Virus record (IMG/VR): IMGVR_UViG_3300024346_000171
Location: 1-41,067 of that record
Source of the DNA: a virus
DNA: 41,067 bases
Reading direction: 5' to 3' (one strand)
The translations under genes were made by a program, and so were the position numbers. This document shows, one piece after another, positions 7,307 through 17,109 of the stretch; positions within the stretch are counted from its first letter, which is position 1, and the number at the start of each line of letters is the position of its first letter. Below the pieces are notes generated by a model that did no database searches, had not been told where the DNA came from, and saw nothing but the letters and a program-made list of their open reading frames with translations.

Positions 7307-7314
7307 TATAAATA
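7307..7314 (+). promoter_or_regulatory. T4-type late promoter (TATAAATA)
   Basis: An exact TATAAATA lies 38 bases before the ATG of the 7352 gene. It probably serves the 7352 and 7767 genes. Confidence 0.8.
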
Positions 7315-7351
7315 AACTTCGTATATTAACTCTTTTAAATGACGGCGTCCA

Positions 7352-7711
7352 ATGATAAATGGAAAATCCTTTAATCGGGTACTTGCCGAGAGTCTGTACA
7401 ACCTAGCGAAGCAAAAACAAACGCAGGTTGAACAAACCCCCGGCCAAGAAACCGAACTGTTCGATCTCATCGAGGGAACCTCCTCATCAACTAATCAAGG
7501 ATCAGTAATCCCTCTGGCCCAGTCGATTACATCCGACGGTACTACAGCTATATTCCAGTTGAATGGGGCTCCCGCGAGATCAGACTTAATAGATGTTTGG
7601 GTAAATGATGTATTGCAACACCCCGAAGAAATCTATGAAACCATAAACGATGTCATTTCATTTTTTGAAATCCCTCCGGTAGGAGCGGACATATACATTA
7701 AATTTCGTTAG
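7352..7711 (+). CDS. Small virion protein with one fibre beta module
   Basis: The 119-residue product has a helical N-terminal third (SFNRVLAESLYNLAKQKQTQ) and a low-complexity linker. A beta module at about 58-119 then reads SDGTTAIFQLNGA, then DVWVNDVLQHPEEIYE, then FFEIPPVGADIYIKFR. The same module layout (ATxF, VxVNGVLQ, IxF, PPxGxxIxV) occurs inside the 5530 protein and near the C-terminus of the 1812-residue fibre. That points to a shared fold used as a connector or cap. The sequence before the ATG has no strong Shine-Dalgarno site. It is likely structural, placed between two fibre genes; its exact role is unknown. Confidence 0.65.
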   Translation: MINGKSFNRVLAESLYNLAKQKQTQVEQTPGQETELFDLIEGTSSSTNQGSVIPLAQSITSDGTTAIFQLNGAPARSDLIDVWVNDVLQHPEEIYETINDVISFFEIPPVGADIYIKFR

Positions 7712-7717
7712 TATATC

Positions 7718-7731
7718 ATTAAACGTTTAAT
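7718..7731. repeat. 14-base perfect palindrome before the giant fibre gene
   Basis: ATTAAACGTTTAAT is a perfect palindrome in the 55-base gap. TTAGTA and TACTAA (7708-7713 and 7731-7736) add an outer inverted repeat. It has no U-run and is not a standard terminator. Confidence 0.55.
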
Positions 7732-7766
7732 ACTAATCCTAACTAAACCCATATGGAGATTACTCA

Positions 7767-10700
7767 ATGTCATTTAGACAAATTAAATCACCAGCTTTAG
7801 CCGACCGGTCTATTGTAAGTTCCAAACTAGACCAAAGTGCAGTCAAAGGTCAAAGTGCCCTAACGGGCATGTTAAACCCCGCAGATTGTTTCACACTACT
7901 TTACGATGTGGGTTCCGACTCATTGAAGAAAATTGGTGCTGATCAGTTCTTCGGAAGTTTCTCGACCAGCGATTTGCCTGAAGGCGACAAGTTGTATTTT
8001 ACTGATGCAAAAGCTCAAGCAGCTGTTGCTCAGGACATCTCTGATGCCGTAGCGACGGAAACTACTCGCGCATCAGCAGCAGAACAATTACTAACCACAT
8101 CACTTGCGGCAGAAGTCACACGTGCTACCGCTGCTGAAGGCGTTAATGCTTCCGGTCTTGCTTCTGAAATAACTCGTGCCACCACACGTGAAAATGCAAT
8201 TGAATCTGCATACCAAAGTGCTGATGCTGCTCTTTCTGTACGTATCGATAGTATCCTCACCAACGTAGATTCTGATGCACTTAACTCTCTTGCGGAAATC
8301 GTTACAGCGTTCCGTGATGCTGATGATATCCTTTCTGCATCGGTAATTGCTAACTCTTCTGCGATTTCTAATGAAATCACTCGTGCTACTGGCGCAGAAA
8401 GTACAAATGCTACTGCAATCGCAAACGAAACTACACGTGCTACTAATGCTGAAGTTGTTATTCAGTCTGCACTTACTTCGGAAATTGCTCGCGCAACAGC
8501 CGCTGAAGGTGTTAACGCAGCTGCAATCCTTGTAAATTCAGGAGACATTGATACTTTAGAGACTGGTCTTGCTGCTGAAATCACTCGTGCAAAAGCTGCT
8601 GAAAATCTTAATGCTACTGGTCTTGCTGCTGAAATCACTCGTGCTACTGGCGCAGAAGCTGCAAACGCCGCATCGATCCAATCTGAAATCGCTGCACGTA
8701 CTGCTGCTGATACTCAAGTTCGATCAGACCTTACTACTGCATACATTGCTGCTGACGCTGTTGTTCAATCTAACATTGTTGCGGAAGCTGGTTTACGTGC
8801 TGCTGCTGACTCAGATTTGTCTAGTGGTTTGGCGCAAGAAATTATCGATCGCGCAGCTGCTGTTAGCGCAGAAGCTGGACTACGTGTTTCTGGTGATGCT
8901 GCGAATGCTACTGCAATCAGTAACGAAGTAATTCGTGCGACTGCTGCGGAAGGCGTAAATGCTACTGCAATCAGCAATGAAGTAATTCGTGCTACTGCTG
9001 AAGAATCTCGAATCGAAGCAAAAGTTGACTTTATCACTGCCAACGTCGATGATGCAGCTCTAGACTCACTATCAGAAATCGTCGCTGCATTCCAGAATGC
9101 TGACTCGGATCTTTCTGCTCTCGTTTCGTCTAACACTGTTGCAATCTCTACCGAAGCTGGTACTCGTGCATCTGCTGATGCGGTGTTACAGTCTAACATC
9201 ACTGCTGAAGCTGGTACTCGTGCCACTGCTGATGGTACCCTCCAGTCTAACATCACTGCTGAAGCTGGACTACGTGTATCTGGTGATGCAGCAACTCTTG
9301 CATCTGCACAAGCAGACGCGACTTCTAAAGCGAACACTGCTGAAGGTAATGCAATCGCTCACGCTGACGCGCAAGACACTGCACTTATCGGCGACGCATC
9401 TGTTGATGGTACTGTCGGTAATACTATTACTGCTCGTATCGCAACTGCTAAATCTCAAGCATCTACGTACACTGACACACAGGTTTCTGCTGAAGCAGCA
9501 ACACGTCTTGCTGCTGACAATTCATTGTCTCTACGTGCAACCAACCTCGAAGGCCGCGCTTCCGACCTAGAAACAGATATGGGTATCGTCCAATCTGATA
9601 TCTTAACTGAAGTTGCTGCTCGTGTTGCTGGCGATGGTACGTTACAATCAGCAATCACTGCTGAGACTGCACGTGCTACTGCTGCTGAAGGCGTTAATGC
9701 TGCTGCAATCACTGCTGAGACTACACGCGCTACTAATGCTGAAGGCGTAAATGCTACTGCAATCGCAACCGAAACTACACGTGCTACTGGTGTTGAAACA
9801 GGTCTACGTACAGACGTTAACGCGAACACTTCTGGTGTTGCTGCAAATGCTGCCGCGATTCAAGTAGAAGTAACCCGCGCTAAAGCAGCAGAAACTGTTA
9901 ATGCGAACGCAATCGCCGCAGAAACAACTGCTCGCACATCGGGCGACGCTGCGAATGCTACTGCAATCAGTAACGAAATTACTGCTCGCGTTGCTGGCGA
10001 CCTTGCGTTACGTACTGATGTTGATGCAAACGCACTAGATATCATTGGTCTTGATTCGGATCTATCCTCAGAAATCGCTCGTGCGACTGCTGCGGAAGGT
10101 GTTAATGCCGCTGCCATCGCTTCTGAGATTACACGTGCTACTGCTGCTGAAGGTCTTAACGCAACTGCCATCGCTACCGAAACCACTCGTGCTACTGGCA
10201 TCGAAGCTGGTCTACGTACAGATGTCGACCTAAACACTTCTGGTGTTGCTGCTAACTCTACTGCAATTGCCTCAGAAATAGTACGTGCAAAAGCTGCTGA
10301 AGTAGTAAATGCCAATGCAATCTCTGCCGAAGTTATTCGCGCAACCTCTATTGAAGGTGGTTTACGTACTGATGTTGACACTGTAACTTCACGTGTTGAT
10401 GCAATCGTTGGTACTTCACCACAAACTCTAGACACTTTACAAGAAATCGTTGCTGCATTCGAAGACGCTGACTCAGACATTCAGAATATCATTTCTGCCA
10501 ACTCTGGTCGTTTGACTGTTAACGAAGGCGACATCGACGCTCTTGAAACACGCGCATCTTCACTTGAAGTACGTGCTACTTCAGTAGAAGGTCGTGCAAC
10601 TACTCTAGAAGCTTCACAAGCTGTTCAAGACGGACGTTTGGTTGCAAACGAATCTGATATTCTAGGATTGCAGACTAAGCAAGGTTCTGCTACTCTAGTT

Positions 10701-13205
10701 ACTGTTGCTTCAGATCTATCTGGTGCGGTTAACGAACTTCACACCGAAATGGGTCTAGAATCTGCTAAGGTTGCGATCTTAGAAACAGAAATGGACACTG
10801 TTGAAGGTCGCGCATCTATCCTAGAAAATCGTGCTGATTCTCTAGATTCAGATGTACTTGTTCACGCAGGTCGTCTAACAGTTAACGAAGGCGACATTGA
10901 CGGTCTAGAATCTAAAGTTGGCGTTGCCACTCTAGGTACTACTGCTACTAACCTATCTGCTGCTATCAATGAAATCCACTCTGAACTAGATGTTGAAGCT
11001 GGTAAAGTTTCTACACTACAAGGTGAGATGACTGCTGTTGAAGGTCAAGTCACAGTTCTAGAAGGCGAAATGAATGCTGTTGAAGCTGCGCAAGCTCTTC
11101 ATGCAGGTCGTCTAACAGTTAACGAAGGTGATATCGACTCACTAGAATCCAAGATGGGTTCTGGTTCATTCGACACAACCGCACAAACTGTCATCGGTTC
11201 TTCTAACGAACTTCACGGCGAAATTAATGCTATAGAAGCTCGTGTTGACTCTGCTGAAGCAGACATCCTCACAAACGCTGCTGCCATCTCTGCTGAATCA
11301 ACTCGTGCACTTGGACAAGAAGCATTGATTCGTGGTGAGTTCGCTGCTGCTGACGCTGTTGTAACTACTGCATACATCGCTGCTGACGCGGTCGTTCTTG
11401 CATCTGCTAAATCAGACGCAACTACTAAAGCAAATAACGCAGAAGCTGCTGCGAAAATATATGCTGACGGTCTTGTTACTGATGAAGCGGTAGATCGTGC
11501 AAACGCTGACGCGGTTCTACAATCTGCAATCACTGCTGAACAAACTGCTCGTCAAAATGCTGACGCTACTCTAAGTTCACGTGCAACTGCACTAGAAACC
11601 GAGATGACTGCAACTCAGGCAGGAGCTGGTCTTGCTGTTGACGGTTCTTATGCTGCGCCGACTGGTACTTCTTACCTAAACGCTTCATCATCTTTGAAAG
11701 ATGCTTCCATTAAACTGGATGCAGCAATTGATGCTGAGAAGACTCGTGCATTAGGTATCGAAGGTTCGTTACAGACTCAGATCACTTCTGAAGCTGCATC
11801 ACGAGTTTCTGGCGATTCTGCATTGCAATCAAGTCTTGCTGCTGAAGTTGCTCGTGCTGTTGCTGCTGAAGGTGTATTGTCTACTAACGTTACTGCTAAC
11901 GCTACTGCAATCTCTAACGAAGCTACTGCACGTCAAAATGCTGACCAATCACTTCAGTCGCAAATTGACTTCATCACCGCTAACACTGATTCTGCTGCTC
12001 TAGACTCACTAACAGAAATCGTTGCCGCATTCCAAGCTGCGGACGGTACTATAACTGGTCTAATCACTCAGAACCAAACTGATATCGCAACTAACGCTAC
12101 TGCAATCTCTAACGAAGCTACTACTCGTTCTGCTACTGATACTGCGATTCGTGGTGAGTTCGCTGCTGCTGACACTCTTCTTCAGACAAACATTGACGGT
12201 AAGGTTTCTAAGTCTGGCGATGCGATGTCTGGTGACCTCGACATGTCCGGTAACAAGGTCGGTGGTCTTGCAGACGGTACGGTTTATGCTGATGCAGTTA
12301 ACAAAGGTCAGTTGGACGCGGGTCTTGCTGCACAACACATCTCAGTATTCGACACTAGCGACCTTCTAGAAGATCCGAATGGTACTAACCTTTACTTCAC
12401 TGAACAGCGTGTTCACGATGCAGTATCTGTCACTGATGTTTCTGGTGAAGGTAAAGTATCGGTAACTAACGGCGTATTCTCGATCGACACGTCTAAGTCT
12501 GTACTAGAACTATCTGATGTTACTGACACTACACTTGTTGACAAGGAAGGTTATGTACTGCGCTTGAAGACTGACGGTTCTGGTTTCGAATTAGTCGACC
12601 CAGATCTACTATCGTTCTCACGTTCTAAGCGTCAAGTATTCAACGGTGATGGTGTACAAACCGTCTTCGCCATCGAATTTGACGTAACCGAACAGAATGC
12701 TATGGTATTCGTTGGTGGTGTTATTCAAGATCCATCGGTTCACTACTTCATTGACGTAGAAAACCGTTTGATCACGTTTAACGGTGCGATTCCTGTTGGT
12801 ACTCAGGCAGTATTGGTTGCTCAGTCTATTACTTCTGTTGGTGTACTAGATCCTGGCTCTGTAACTCTAGAAACTCTTGCTTCGAATGTTAAAGTGTTCC
12901 AGCAAGGTGCGGATATTGTAGTCGGTACTACACCTACTACCGTTTCTTCATTCCCAACTAATGTCTACCGTTCAGCGAAATATGTTGTATCTGTAGAGTT
13001 GAATGGCGAATTTGAGACTCGCGAGTGTCTAGTGGTACATAATGGTACTAACGCATATATCACTGAATATGGTATTATCTACACAGGTAATGACATACTA
13101 GGTGACACTGATGTTCGTGTGGTATCTGGTGTCGTAGAACTAACGTATCAGGCAGTCTCTGCTGGTGCGGTTGTTACTGCTTCAGTTTCTTATATTGATG
13201 TATAA
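7767..13205 (+). CDS. Giant (1812-residue) coiled-coil tail-fibre protein
   Basis: This is the longest gene of the window. After an attachment region and an LPEGDKLYFTDAKA motif (70-84) comes a long Ala/Thr/Glu-rich shaft (about 98-870). It is built from 18-residue units of the type E-hydrophobic-TRATAAEG-x-NA-x-AIA. Four DSLxEIVAAFxxAD-type segments interrupt the shaft. Residues 900-1150 hold three longer repeats with GRLTVNEGDIDxLES and NELHxE. Near the C-terminus come GDLDMSGNKVGGLADGT, LYFTEQRVHDAV, and a beta module (about 1622-1690) shared with other fibre proteins here. The helical repeats suit a trimeric, very long, thin fibre, probably for host recognition. GGAG precedes the ATG. A T4 gene name is not assigned because sequence of this type does not align across fibres. 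Confidence 0.85.
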   Translation: MSFRQIKSPALADRSIVSSKLDQSAVKGQSALTGMLNPADCFTLLYDVGSDSLKKIGADQFFGSFSTSDLPEGDKLYFTDAKAQAAVAQDISDAVATETTRASAAEQLLTTSLAAEVTRATAAEGVNASGLASEITRATTRENAIESAYQSADAALSVRIDSILTNVDSDALNSLAEIVTAFRDADDILSASVIANSSAISNEITRATGAESTNATAIANETTRATNAEVVIQSALTSEIARATAAEGVNAAAILVNSGDIDTLETGLAAEITRAKAAENLNATGLAAEITRATGAEAANAASIQSEIAARTAADTQVRSDLTTAYIAADAVVQSNIVAEAGLRAAADSDLSSGLAQEIIDRAAAVSAEAGLRVSGDAANATAISNEVIRATAAEGVNATAISNEVIRATAEESRIEAKVDFITANVDDAALDSLSEIVAAFQNADSDLSALVSSNTVAISTEAGTRASADAVLQSNITAEAGTRATADGTLQSNITAEAGLRVSGDAATLASAQADATSKANTAEGNAIAHADAQDTALIGDASVDGTVGNTITARIATAKSQASTYTDTQVSAEAATRLAADNSLSLRATNLEGRASDLETDMGIVQSDILTEVAARVAGDGTLQSAITAETARATAAEGVNAAAITAETTRATNAEGVNATAIATETTRATGVETGLRTDVNANTSGVAANAAAIQVEVTRAKAAETVNANAIAAETTARTSGDAANATAISNEITARVAGDLALRTDVDANALDIIGLDSDLSSEIARATAAEGVNAAAIASEITRATAAEGLNATAIATETTRATGIEAGLRTDVDLNTSGVAANSTAIASEIVRAKAAEVVNANAISAEVIRATSIEGGLRTDVDTVTSRVDAIVGTSPQTLDTLQEIVAAFEDADSDIQNIISANSGRLTVNEGDIDALETRASSLEVRATSVEGRATTLEASQAVQDGRLVANESDILGLQTKQGSATLVTVASDLSGAVNELHTEMGLESAKVAILETEMDTVEGRASILENRADSLDSDVLVHAGRLTVNEGDIDGLESKVGVATLGTTATNLSAAINEIHSELDVEAGKVSTLQGEMTAVEGQVTVLEGEMNAVEAAQALHAGRLTVNEGDIDSLESKMGSGSFDTTAQTVIGSSNELHGEINAIEARVDSAEADILTNAAAISAESTRALGQEALIRGEFAAADAVVTTAYIAADAVVLASAKSDATTKANNAEAAAKIYADGLVTDEAVDRANADAVLQSAITAEQTARQNADATLSSRATALETEMTATQAGAGLAVDGSYAAPTGTSYLNASSSLKDASIKLDAAIDAEKTRALGIEGSLQTQITSEAASRVSGDSALQSSLAAEVARAVAAEGVLSTNVTANATAISNEATARQNADQSLQSQIDFITANTDSAALDSLTEIVAAFQAADGTITGLITQNQTDIATNATAISNEATTRSATDTAIRGEFAAADTLLQTNIDGKVSKSGDAMSGDLDMSGNKVGGLADGTVYADAVNKGQLDAGLAAQHISVFDTSDLLEDPNGTNLYFTEQRVHDAVSVTDVSGEGKVSVTNGVFSIDTSKSVLELSDVTDTTLVDKEGYVLRLKTDGSGFELVDPDLLSFSRSKRQVFNGDGVQTVFAIEFDVTEQNAMVFVGGVIQDPSVHYFIDVENRLITFNGAIPVGTQAVLVAQSITSVGVLDPGSVTLETLASNVKVFQQGADIVVGTTPTTVSSFPTNVYRSAKYVVSVELNGEFETRECLVVHNGTNAYITEYGIIYTGNDILGDTDVRVVSGVVELTYQAVSAGAVVTASVSYIDV
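8058..10375 (+). repeat. 54-base coding repeats (18-residue fibre units)
   Basis: Direct degenerate repeats of 54 bases encode units such as EVTRATAAEGVNASGLAS and EAGTRASADAVLQSNITA. Runs of two to four units are separated by non-repeat segments. They belong to the shaft of the giant fibre. Eighteen residues equal five turns of an alpha helix, or one heptad plus one hendecad of a coiled coil. Confidence 0.75.
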
Positions 13206-13219
13206 TGTACATTGAGAAC

Positions 13220-13250
13220 GTAGGGGGGGTTCGCCCCTCCTACACTTTGT
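13220..13250 (+). terminator. UUCG-loop hairpin after the giant fibre gene
   Basis: Bases 13220-13229 pair with 13234-13243 (ten pairs, one G-U) around a TTCG tetraloop. Only a weak T-rich tail (CTTTGTTT) follows. It lies 15 bases after the fibre stop codon. Confidence 0.75.
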
Positions 13251-13299
13251 TTAGTTATATAAAACTAATCTCAAATGTCAAATAAAAGGTAAAAAAAAC

Positions 13300-16230
13300 A
13301 TGTCAACGAATAAAAAATTTAGGATTCAGAATGGTGTTGATATTAAAGGCGAAATGTCTTTTAATAACACAGCCGTCATCGATGAATTTGGTAATGTCGT
13401 TGCTGCTTCCCTACAAACCGGTGTCTACGAAATAGTGGATCAGGCGTTCGTTAACGGATTGAACATCACCGCAACTGTTGCACAAACTGCGGAATCTGTT
13501 ACAAGCGTATCTGGTTTCACCACTTCGGATATTCCGCAAGGGTCTAACTTGTACTTCACTACTGAAGCAGCACGTGGTGCGGTTCAGGGTGGCGACGGTA
13601 TCGATTACAACCAGCTGAGCGGTGAGTTCTCACTGAACTTAACAGCAGGCAATGGTTTAAGCGTAAACGGTAGTACAGTATCTCTCGACGGAAGCGCAAT
13701 CTCACAGAATTTGGTTCCTTCTCTAGATGACACGTATAGTCTTGGTTCTCCGGACAAAGTATGGCGTGATGTGTATATCGGCCCTGGCTCATTATACATC
13801 AACGGTACTAAAATCCTTGAGGACAACAGCGGTACAATCACAATGTACGCTGATTCTGGTCAAAACCTATCCTTCGGTACTTCCGGTGGTGGTGTAATTG
13901 ACCTAAACGCTGGTGCTGAAAGTATTCAGGTTAAATCTAATTTTATCCTGTCTTCTGGCAAAACAATCACAACTGTTGGTGGTGCACCTACTCAGTTTGG
14001 TGGCGACGTTGAATTAAACGGAAACTGTATCTTTGGCGTGGCTAGTCCTCAGACCGACGGAGAAGCAGCGAACAAAGGATATGTTGATAGTAAGATTGCT
14101 GCTGATCACGTAGGTAATAAGTCTTTCTTAGGCAACGTTGATGTTCAAGGTAATTTATCTGTTCAAGGTACTGTAACTACAGTTAACTCTGAGACTATCT
14201 CTCTTGCAGATAATATCATTGATTTGAACAGTAACGTAACTTCAGGTGATCCAACAGAAAACGGTGGTATCCGTGTTCTTCGTGGTGATGAAGCTGCTGC
14301 TCAAATTCGTTGGAACGAAGCATTAGACCAGTGGGAAGTCTTTAACGGTTCGGTCTTCACTAAGATCGCATTGTCCACTACTGACCTAGTACAAGGCACT
14401 AATGAATATTATACTGACGCCAAAGTTAATGCACTTCTGAATCCCGCCAAGGCGGTATTGGAAGCGGCTGACCTTGCAGAATCAACTGCACGTGCTGCAG
14501 CGGATGTTGCACTTCAGGGACAGATTGATGCGAATGATTCGGATCAGTCGGTTGCATTAGGTTTAGAGACAACACGCGCAACTGCTGTTGAACTGACTCT
14601 TGAACAGTTAATCTCAGCTGAAGTAGTTAATCGTATTGATGGTGACGCCGCACTTCAAATAGAAGTCGACGCTAACGAAAGCAAGATCGGTGTTGCTGAA
14701 GGAAAGATTTCTACTCTAGAATCTCAAATGGCGACTAGTATCTCTAATCGCGCTGAACTTCAGGGTGATATTGCTACGGAAGCTTCTGTTCGCGCTTCTG
14801 CGGATAGTGATCTTTTGGATAGTATCACTGGTGAATCGTCTACTCGTGCCACAGCTGATGCGCAACTTCAGTCAGCTTTAGACTCCTTGACGGGTTCAGT
14901 AAGTTCTATCGATGCTGCTTATAAGGGTGCCGATAGTGACCTAGGTGTCTCTATTGCTTTGGTTGATGCTAAAGTTGATACGATTCTAGGATCTTCTCCG
15001 GAAGCTCTTGATACACTTCAGGAAATTGTCAGCGCGTTCCAAGCTGCTGATGGTTCATTGAATAGCGTTATCACCAACAACAGTTCACGACTAACTTCAG
15101 TAGAAAATGGCGTAACTAGTTTGCAGAGTGGCGTACAAGCCAATGACGCAGACATACTTTCACTTCAAACTTCAGTAAGCGATTTGCAATCAGATTTGTC
15201 TGACGAAGTTGGTTTCCGTACTAGTAAGGACAGTGATCTACAATCTAGTATCGATAGTGAAGTACAATCTCGTCAATCTGCGGATGCGACTCTACAATCT
15301 AACATCACTGCCGAAGCAACATCTCGTAGTAATGCGATAACTGCTGTTAACACCGCTATTTCCAACGAAGCGACTACTCGCGGTACTGCGGTTGCTCAGT
15401 TGCAGAGTGATATCAGTACCGAAACTTCTCGCGCTCTTGGCGTAGAAGGTACACTAAACAATGCTATCGTATCTGAAGCATCTACTCGTGCTTCTGCTGA
15501 TACTGCATTGTCTGGTCGAGTCACTACTCTAGAAAGTGCTAACTTTGGTGGTCAAATTACTACTGAATCTACCACACGTGAATCTGCTGACAATCTATTG
15601 TCTGGACGCATATCTACACTAGAGTCGGAAATGGATACGGTCGAAGGTCTTGTCGACTCAGATCGTAGTGTTGTGTCTTCTCTAGACTCGACTCTCCGTG
15701 GACTTATCACTGCTGAATCGTCTGCTCGTGCAGCCGCTGATGTGTCACTTCAGGGACAGATTGACTTCATCAAGACTAACACCGACTCAGCTGCATTGGA
15801 TTCCCTTGCAGAGATCGTTGCTGCATTCCAGAATGCAGACGCTGATCTAGTAGGAAGTGTTGCGTCGAATGGTGCTAGTATCGCTTCACTTGAAGCTGAT
15901 ATGAATTCCGCTCAGTCTAGTATCGCAAATCACGGAAGTCGTATTGGTGTAGTTGAAGGGAAAGTCACTTCAATCGAATCGTGGAACACAGACAATCTAC
16001 CACAAGGTACTACTAACAAGTACTGGACGGCAGAACTCACTAAGTCGGTATTGACTGGTGGTCTATGTATCACTTACAATTCGACAACTGGTGAAATCAA
16101 GATTGACGAAGCTGAGGTAGCATCATCATTGCATACCGCATCATCGTCTGATGCAAATGCATTAGGTGGACAATCACCTACCTACTACCGCATCGACATC
16201 TATGATATCAATGGTACAATTGTAAACTAA
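13300..16230 (+). CDS. Large (976-residue) modular tail-fibre protein
   Basis: Modules in order: an N-terminal attachment-like region, SDIPQGSNLYFTTEAARGAV (76-95), and a beta region with DDTYSLGSPDKVWRDVYIG. GNVDVQGNLSVQGTVTTVNS (about 281-300) follows, a module also in the 4013 protein. Then come TDLVQGTNEYYTDAKVNALL, a helical shaft from about 385 to 890, DNLPQGTTNKYWTAEL, and the end YYRIDIYDINGTIVN. The shaft includes two TLQEIV/SLAEIV-type segments also present in the giant fibre. The end matches that of the 5530 product, hinting at a common tip, chaperone or trimer-locking element. AAAGG precedes the ATG. It is followed by a strong terminator, so it closes the fibre block. Receptor binding is inferred from architecture. 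Confidence 0.8.
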   Translation: MSTNKKFRIQNGVDIKGEMSFNNTAVIDEFGNVVAASLQTGVYEIVDQAFVNGLNITATVAQTAESVTSVSGFTTSDIPQGSNLYFTTEAARGAVQGGDGIDYNQLSGEFSLNLTAGNGLSVNGSTVSLDGSAISQNLVPSLDDTYSLGSPDKVWRDVYIGPGSLYINGTKILEDNSGTITMYADSGQNLSFGTSGGGVIDLNAGAESIQVKSNFILSSGKTITTVGGAPTQFGGDVELNGNCIFGVASPQTDGEAANKGYVDSKIAADHVGNKSFLGNVDVQGNLSVQGTVTTVNSETISLADNIIDLNSNVTSGDPTENGGIRVLRGDEAAAQIRWNEALDQWEVFNGSVFTKIALSTTDLVQGTNEYYTDAKVNALLNPAKAVLEAADLAESTARAAADVALQGQIDANDSDQSVALGLETTRATAVELTLEQLISAEVVNRIDGDAALQIEVDANESKIGVAEGKISTLESQMATSISNRAELQGDIATEASVRASADSDLLDSITGESSTRATADAQLQSALDSLTGSVSSIDAAYKGADSDLGVSIALVDAKVDTILGSSPEALDTLQEIVSAFQAADGSLNSVITNNSSRLTSVENGVTSLQSGVQANDADILSLQTSVSDLQSDLSDEVGFRTSKDSDLQSSIDSEVQSRQSADATLQSNITAEATSRSNAITAVNTAISNEATTRGTAVAQLQSDISTETSRALGVEGTLNNAIVSEASTRASADTALSGRVTTLESANFGGQITTESTTRESADNLLSGRISTLESEMDTVEGLVDSDRSVVSSLDSTLRGLITAESSARAAADVSLQGQIDFIKTNTDSAALDSLAEIVAAFQNADADLVGSVASNGASIASLEADMNSAQSSIANHGSRIGVVEGKVTSIESWNTDNLPQGTTNKYWTAELTKSVLTGGLCITYNSTTGEIKIDEAEVASSLHTASSSDANALGGQSPTYYRIDIYDINGTIVN

Positions 16231-16252
16231 TATTACTAATAAGTAGTATGGG

Positions 16253-16282
16253 AAAGGGGACTCTTCGGAGTCCCTTTTTTTT
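16253..16282 (+). terminator. Strong UUCG-loop rho-independent terminator
   Basis: GGGACTC (16257-16263) pairs with GAGTCCC (16268-16274) around TTCG and is followed by eight T residues. A 27-base core is identical to the terminator at 29761. Confidence 0.95.
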
Positions 16283-16299
16283 ATGTGCGATATAAAACG

Positions 16300-16307
16300 T
16301 ATAAATA
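16300..16307 (+). promoter_or_regulatory. T4-type late promoter (TATAAATA)
   Basis: An exact box followed by GAAG sits 29 bases before gene 13. It should drive the neck, terminase and possibly downstream tail genes. Confidence 0.85.
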
Positions 16308-16335
16308 GAAGTAGAATAATCTCGGGACAAATTTA

Positions 16336-17106
16336 ATGTATTCAACTAGTAGAGAAGAACTGATCGATTACTGTTTGCGTGCTCTAGGGCATCCGGTAGT
16401 AGATATCAACATCGACGAAGAACAATTGGACGACCGCATTGATGAGGCCGTACAGTGGTTCCGTGAATTTCATCCGGACGGTTCTAAGAGATATTACCTT
16501 AAACACCAACTAACCCAGACAGATGTTGATAATCAGTTTATCGATTTTGAAGATAACACTAATCTGTTGAGCGTGGTGCGTATGATTCCCATGACCCTAT
16601 CTTCTTCTCAATCGGGTTGGGCCAGTGATGCTTGGCAGTTCATGAAGTTTACCATAAGTGACTTTACTAGTGGCAATGGCGTCTTGGGAGACCTTGCGCA
16701 TTATGAACAAATGCAACAACACCTTTCTCTTCTAGATTCTATGTTAGGAGTTGCTCCTACCGTAACATTTGATCGACAATATAATAGAATTAATATCCAT
16801 ATTAGTAAGGACAAGTTGACAGTCGGAGACTTCGTCGTCTTTGAAGTATACGGCATTCGTTCTCCGGATGACTCCATATCAGACTACAATTCATTATGGA
16901 ACCATCGGTTCATCAAGTCTTATGCGACTGCATTGATTAAACGCCAATGGGGCATCAATTTAATTAAGTTTGATGGCATGGTATTGCCCGGCGGCATAAC
17001 GGTGAATGCTCGTCAAATCTATGAAGATGCCTTACAGGATATCGATAAAATCATGGATAAGTTCCGTGAAGAGGAAGATGAAGGCCCAATCTTCTTTGTG
17101 GGGTAA
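16336..17106 (+). CDS. gp13: Neck protein gp13
   Basis: The 256-residue product matches the T4 gp13 neck family in its N-terminus (SREELIDYCLRALGHPVVDINIDEEQLDDRIDEAV), which occurs in T4-like phages just before gp14, and in its position. T4 gp13 is longer, about 309 residues. In T4, gp13 and gp14 form the collar that closes the packaged head and joins it to the tail. The gene opens the order 13-14-15-16-17 and ends three bases before gene 14. The Shine-Dalgarno sequence is weak (GGGAC). A late promoter and a terminator separate it from the fibre genes, so it starts a new late transcription unit. Confidence 0.9.
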   Translation: MYSTSREELIDYCLRALGHPVVDINIDEEQLDDRIDEAVQWFREFHPDGSKRYYLKHQLTQTDVDNQFIDFEDNTNLLSVVRMIPMTLSSSQSGWASDAWQFMKFTISDFTSGNGVLGDLAHYEQMQQHLSLLDSMLGVAPTVTFDRQYNRINIHISKDKLTVGDFVVFEVYGIRSPDDSISDYNSLWNHRFIKSYATALIKRQWGINLIKFDGMVLPGGITVNARQIYEDALQDIDKIMDKFREEEDEGPIFFVG

Positions 17107-17109
17107 GAA

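Noticed and set aside
9860-10480. Long open frames on the - strand in the giant fibre gene (also 8765-9337, 9455-9829 and 11213-11533)
   Set aside because: They are produced by the repetitive Ala/Thr codons of the + strand gene, are Ser/Ala/Val low-complexity, and lack ribosome sites.
13258-13265. TATAAAAC as a late promoter before the 13300 gene
   Set aside because: It differs from TATAAATA at two bases in an AT-rich gap; kept out of the promoter list although some promoter there is plausible.
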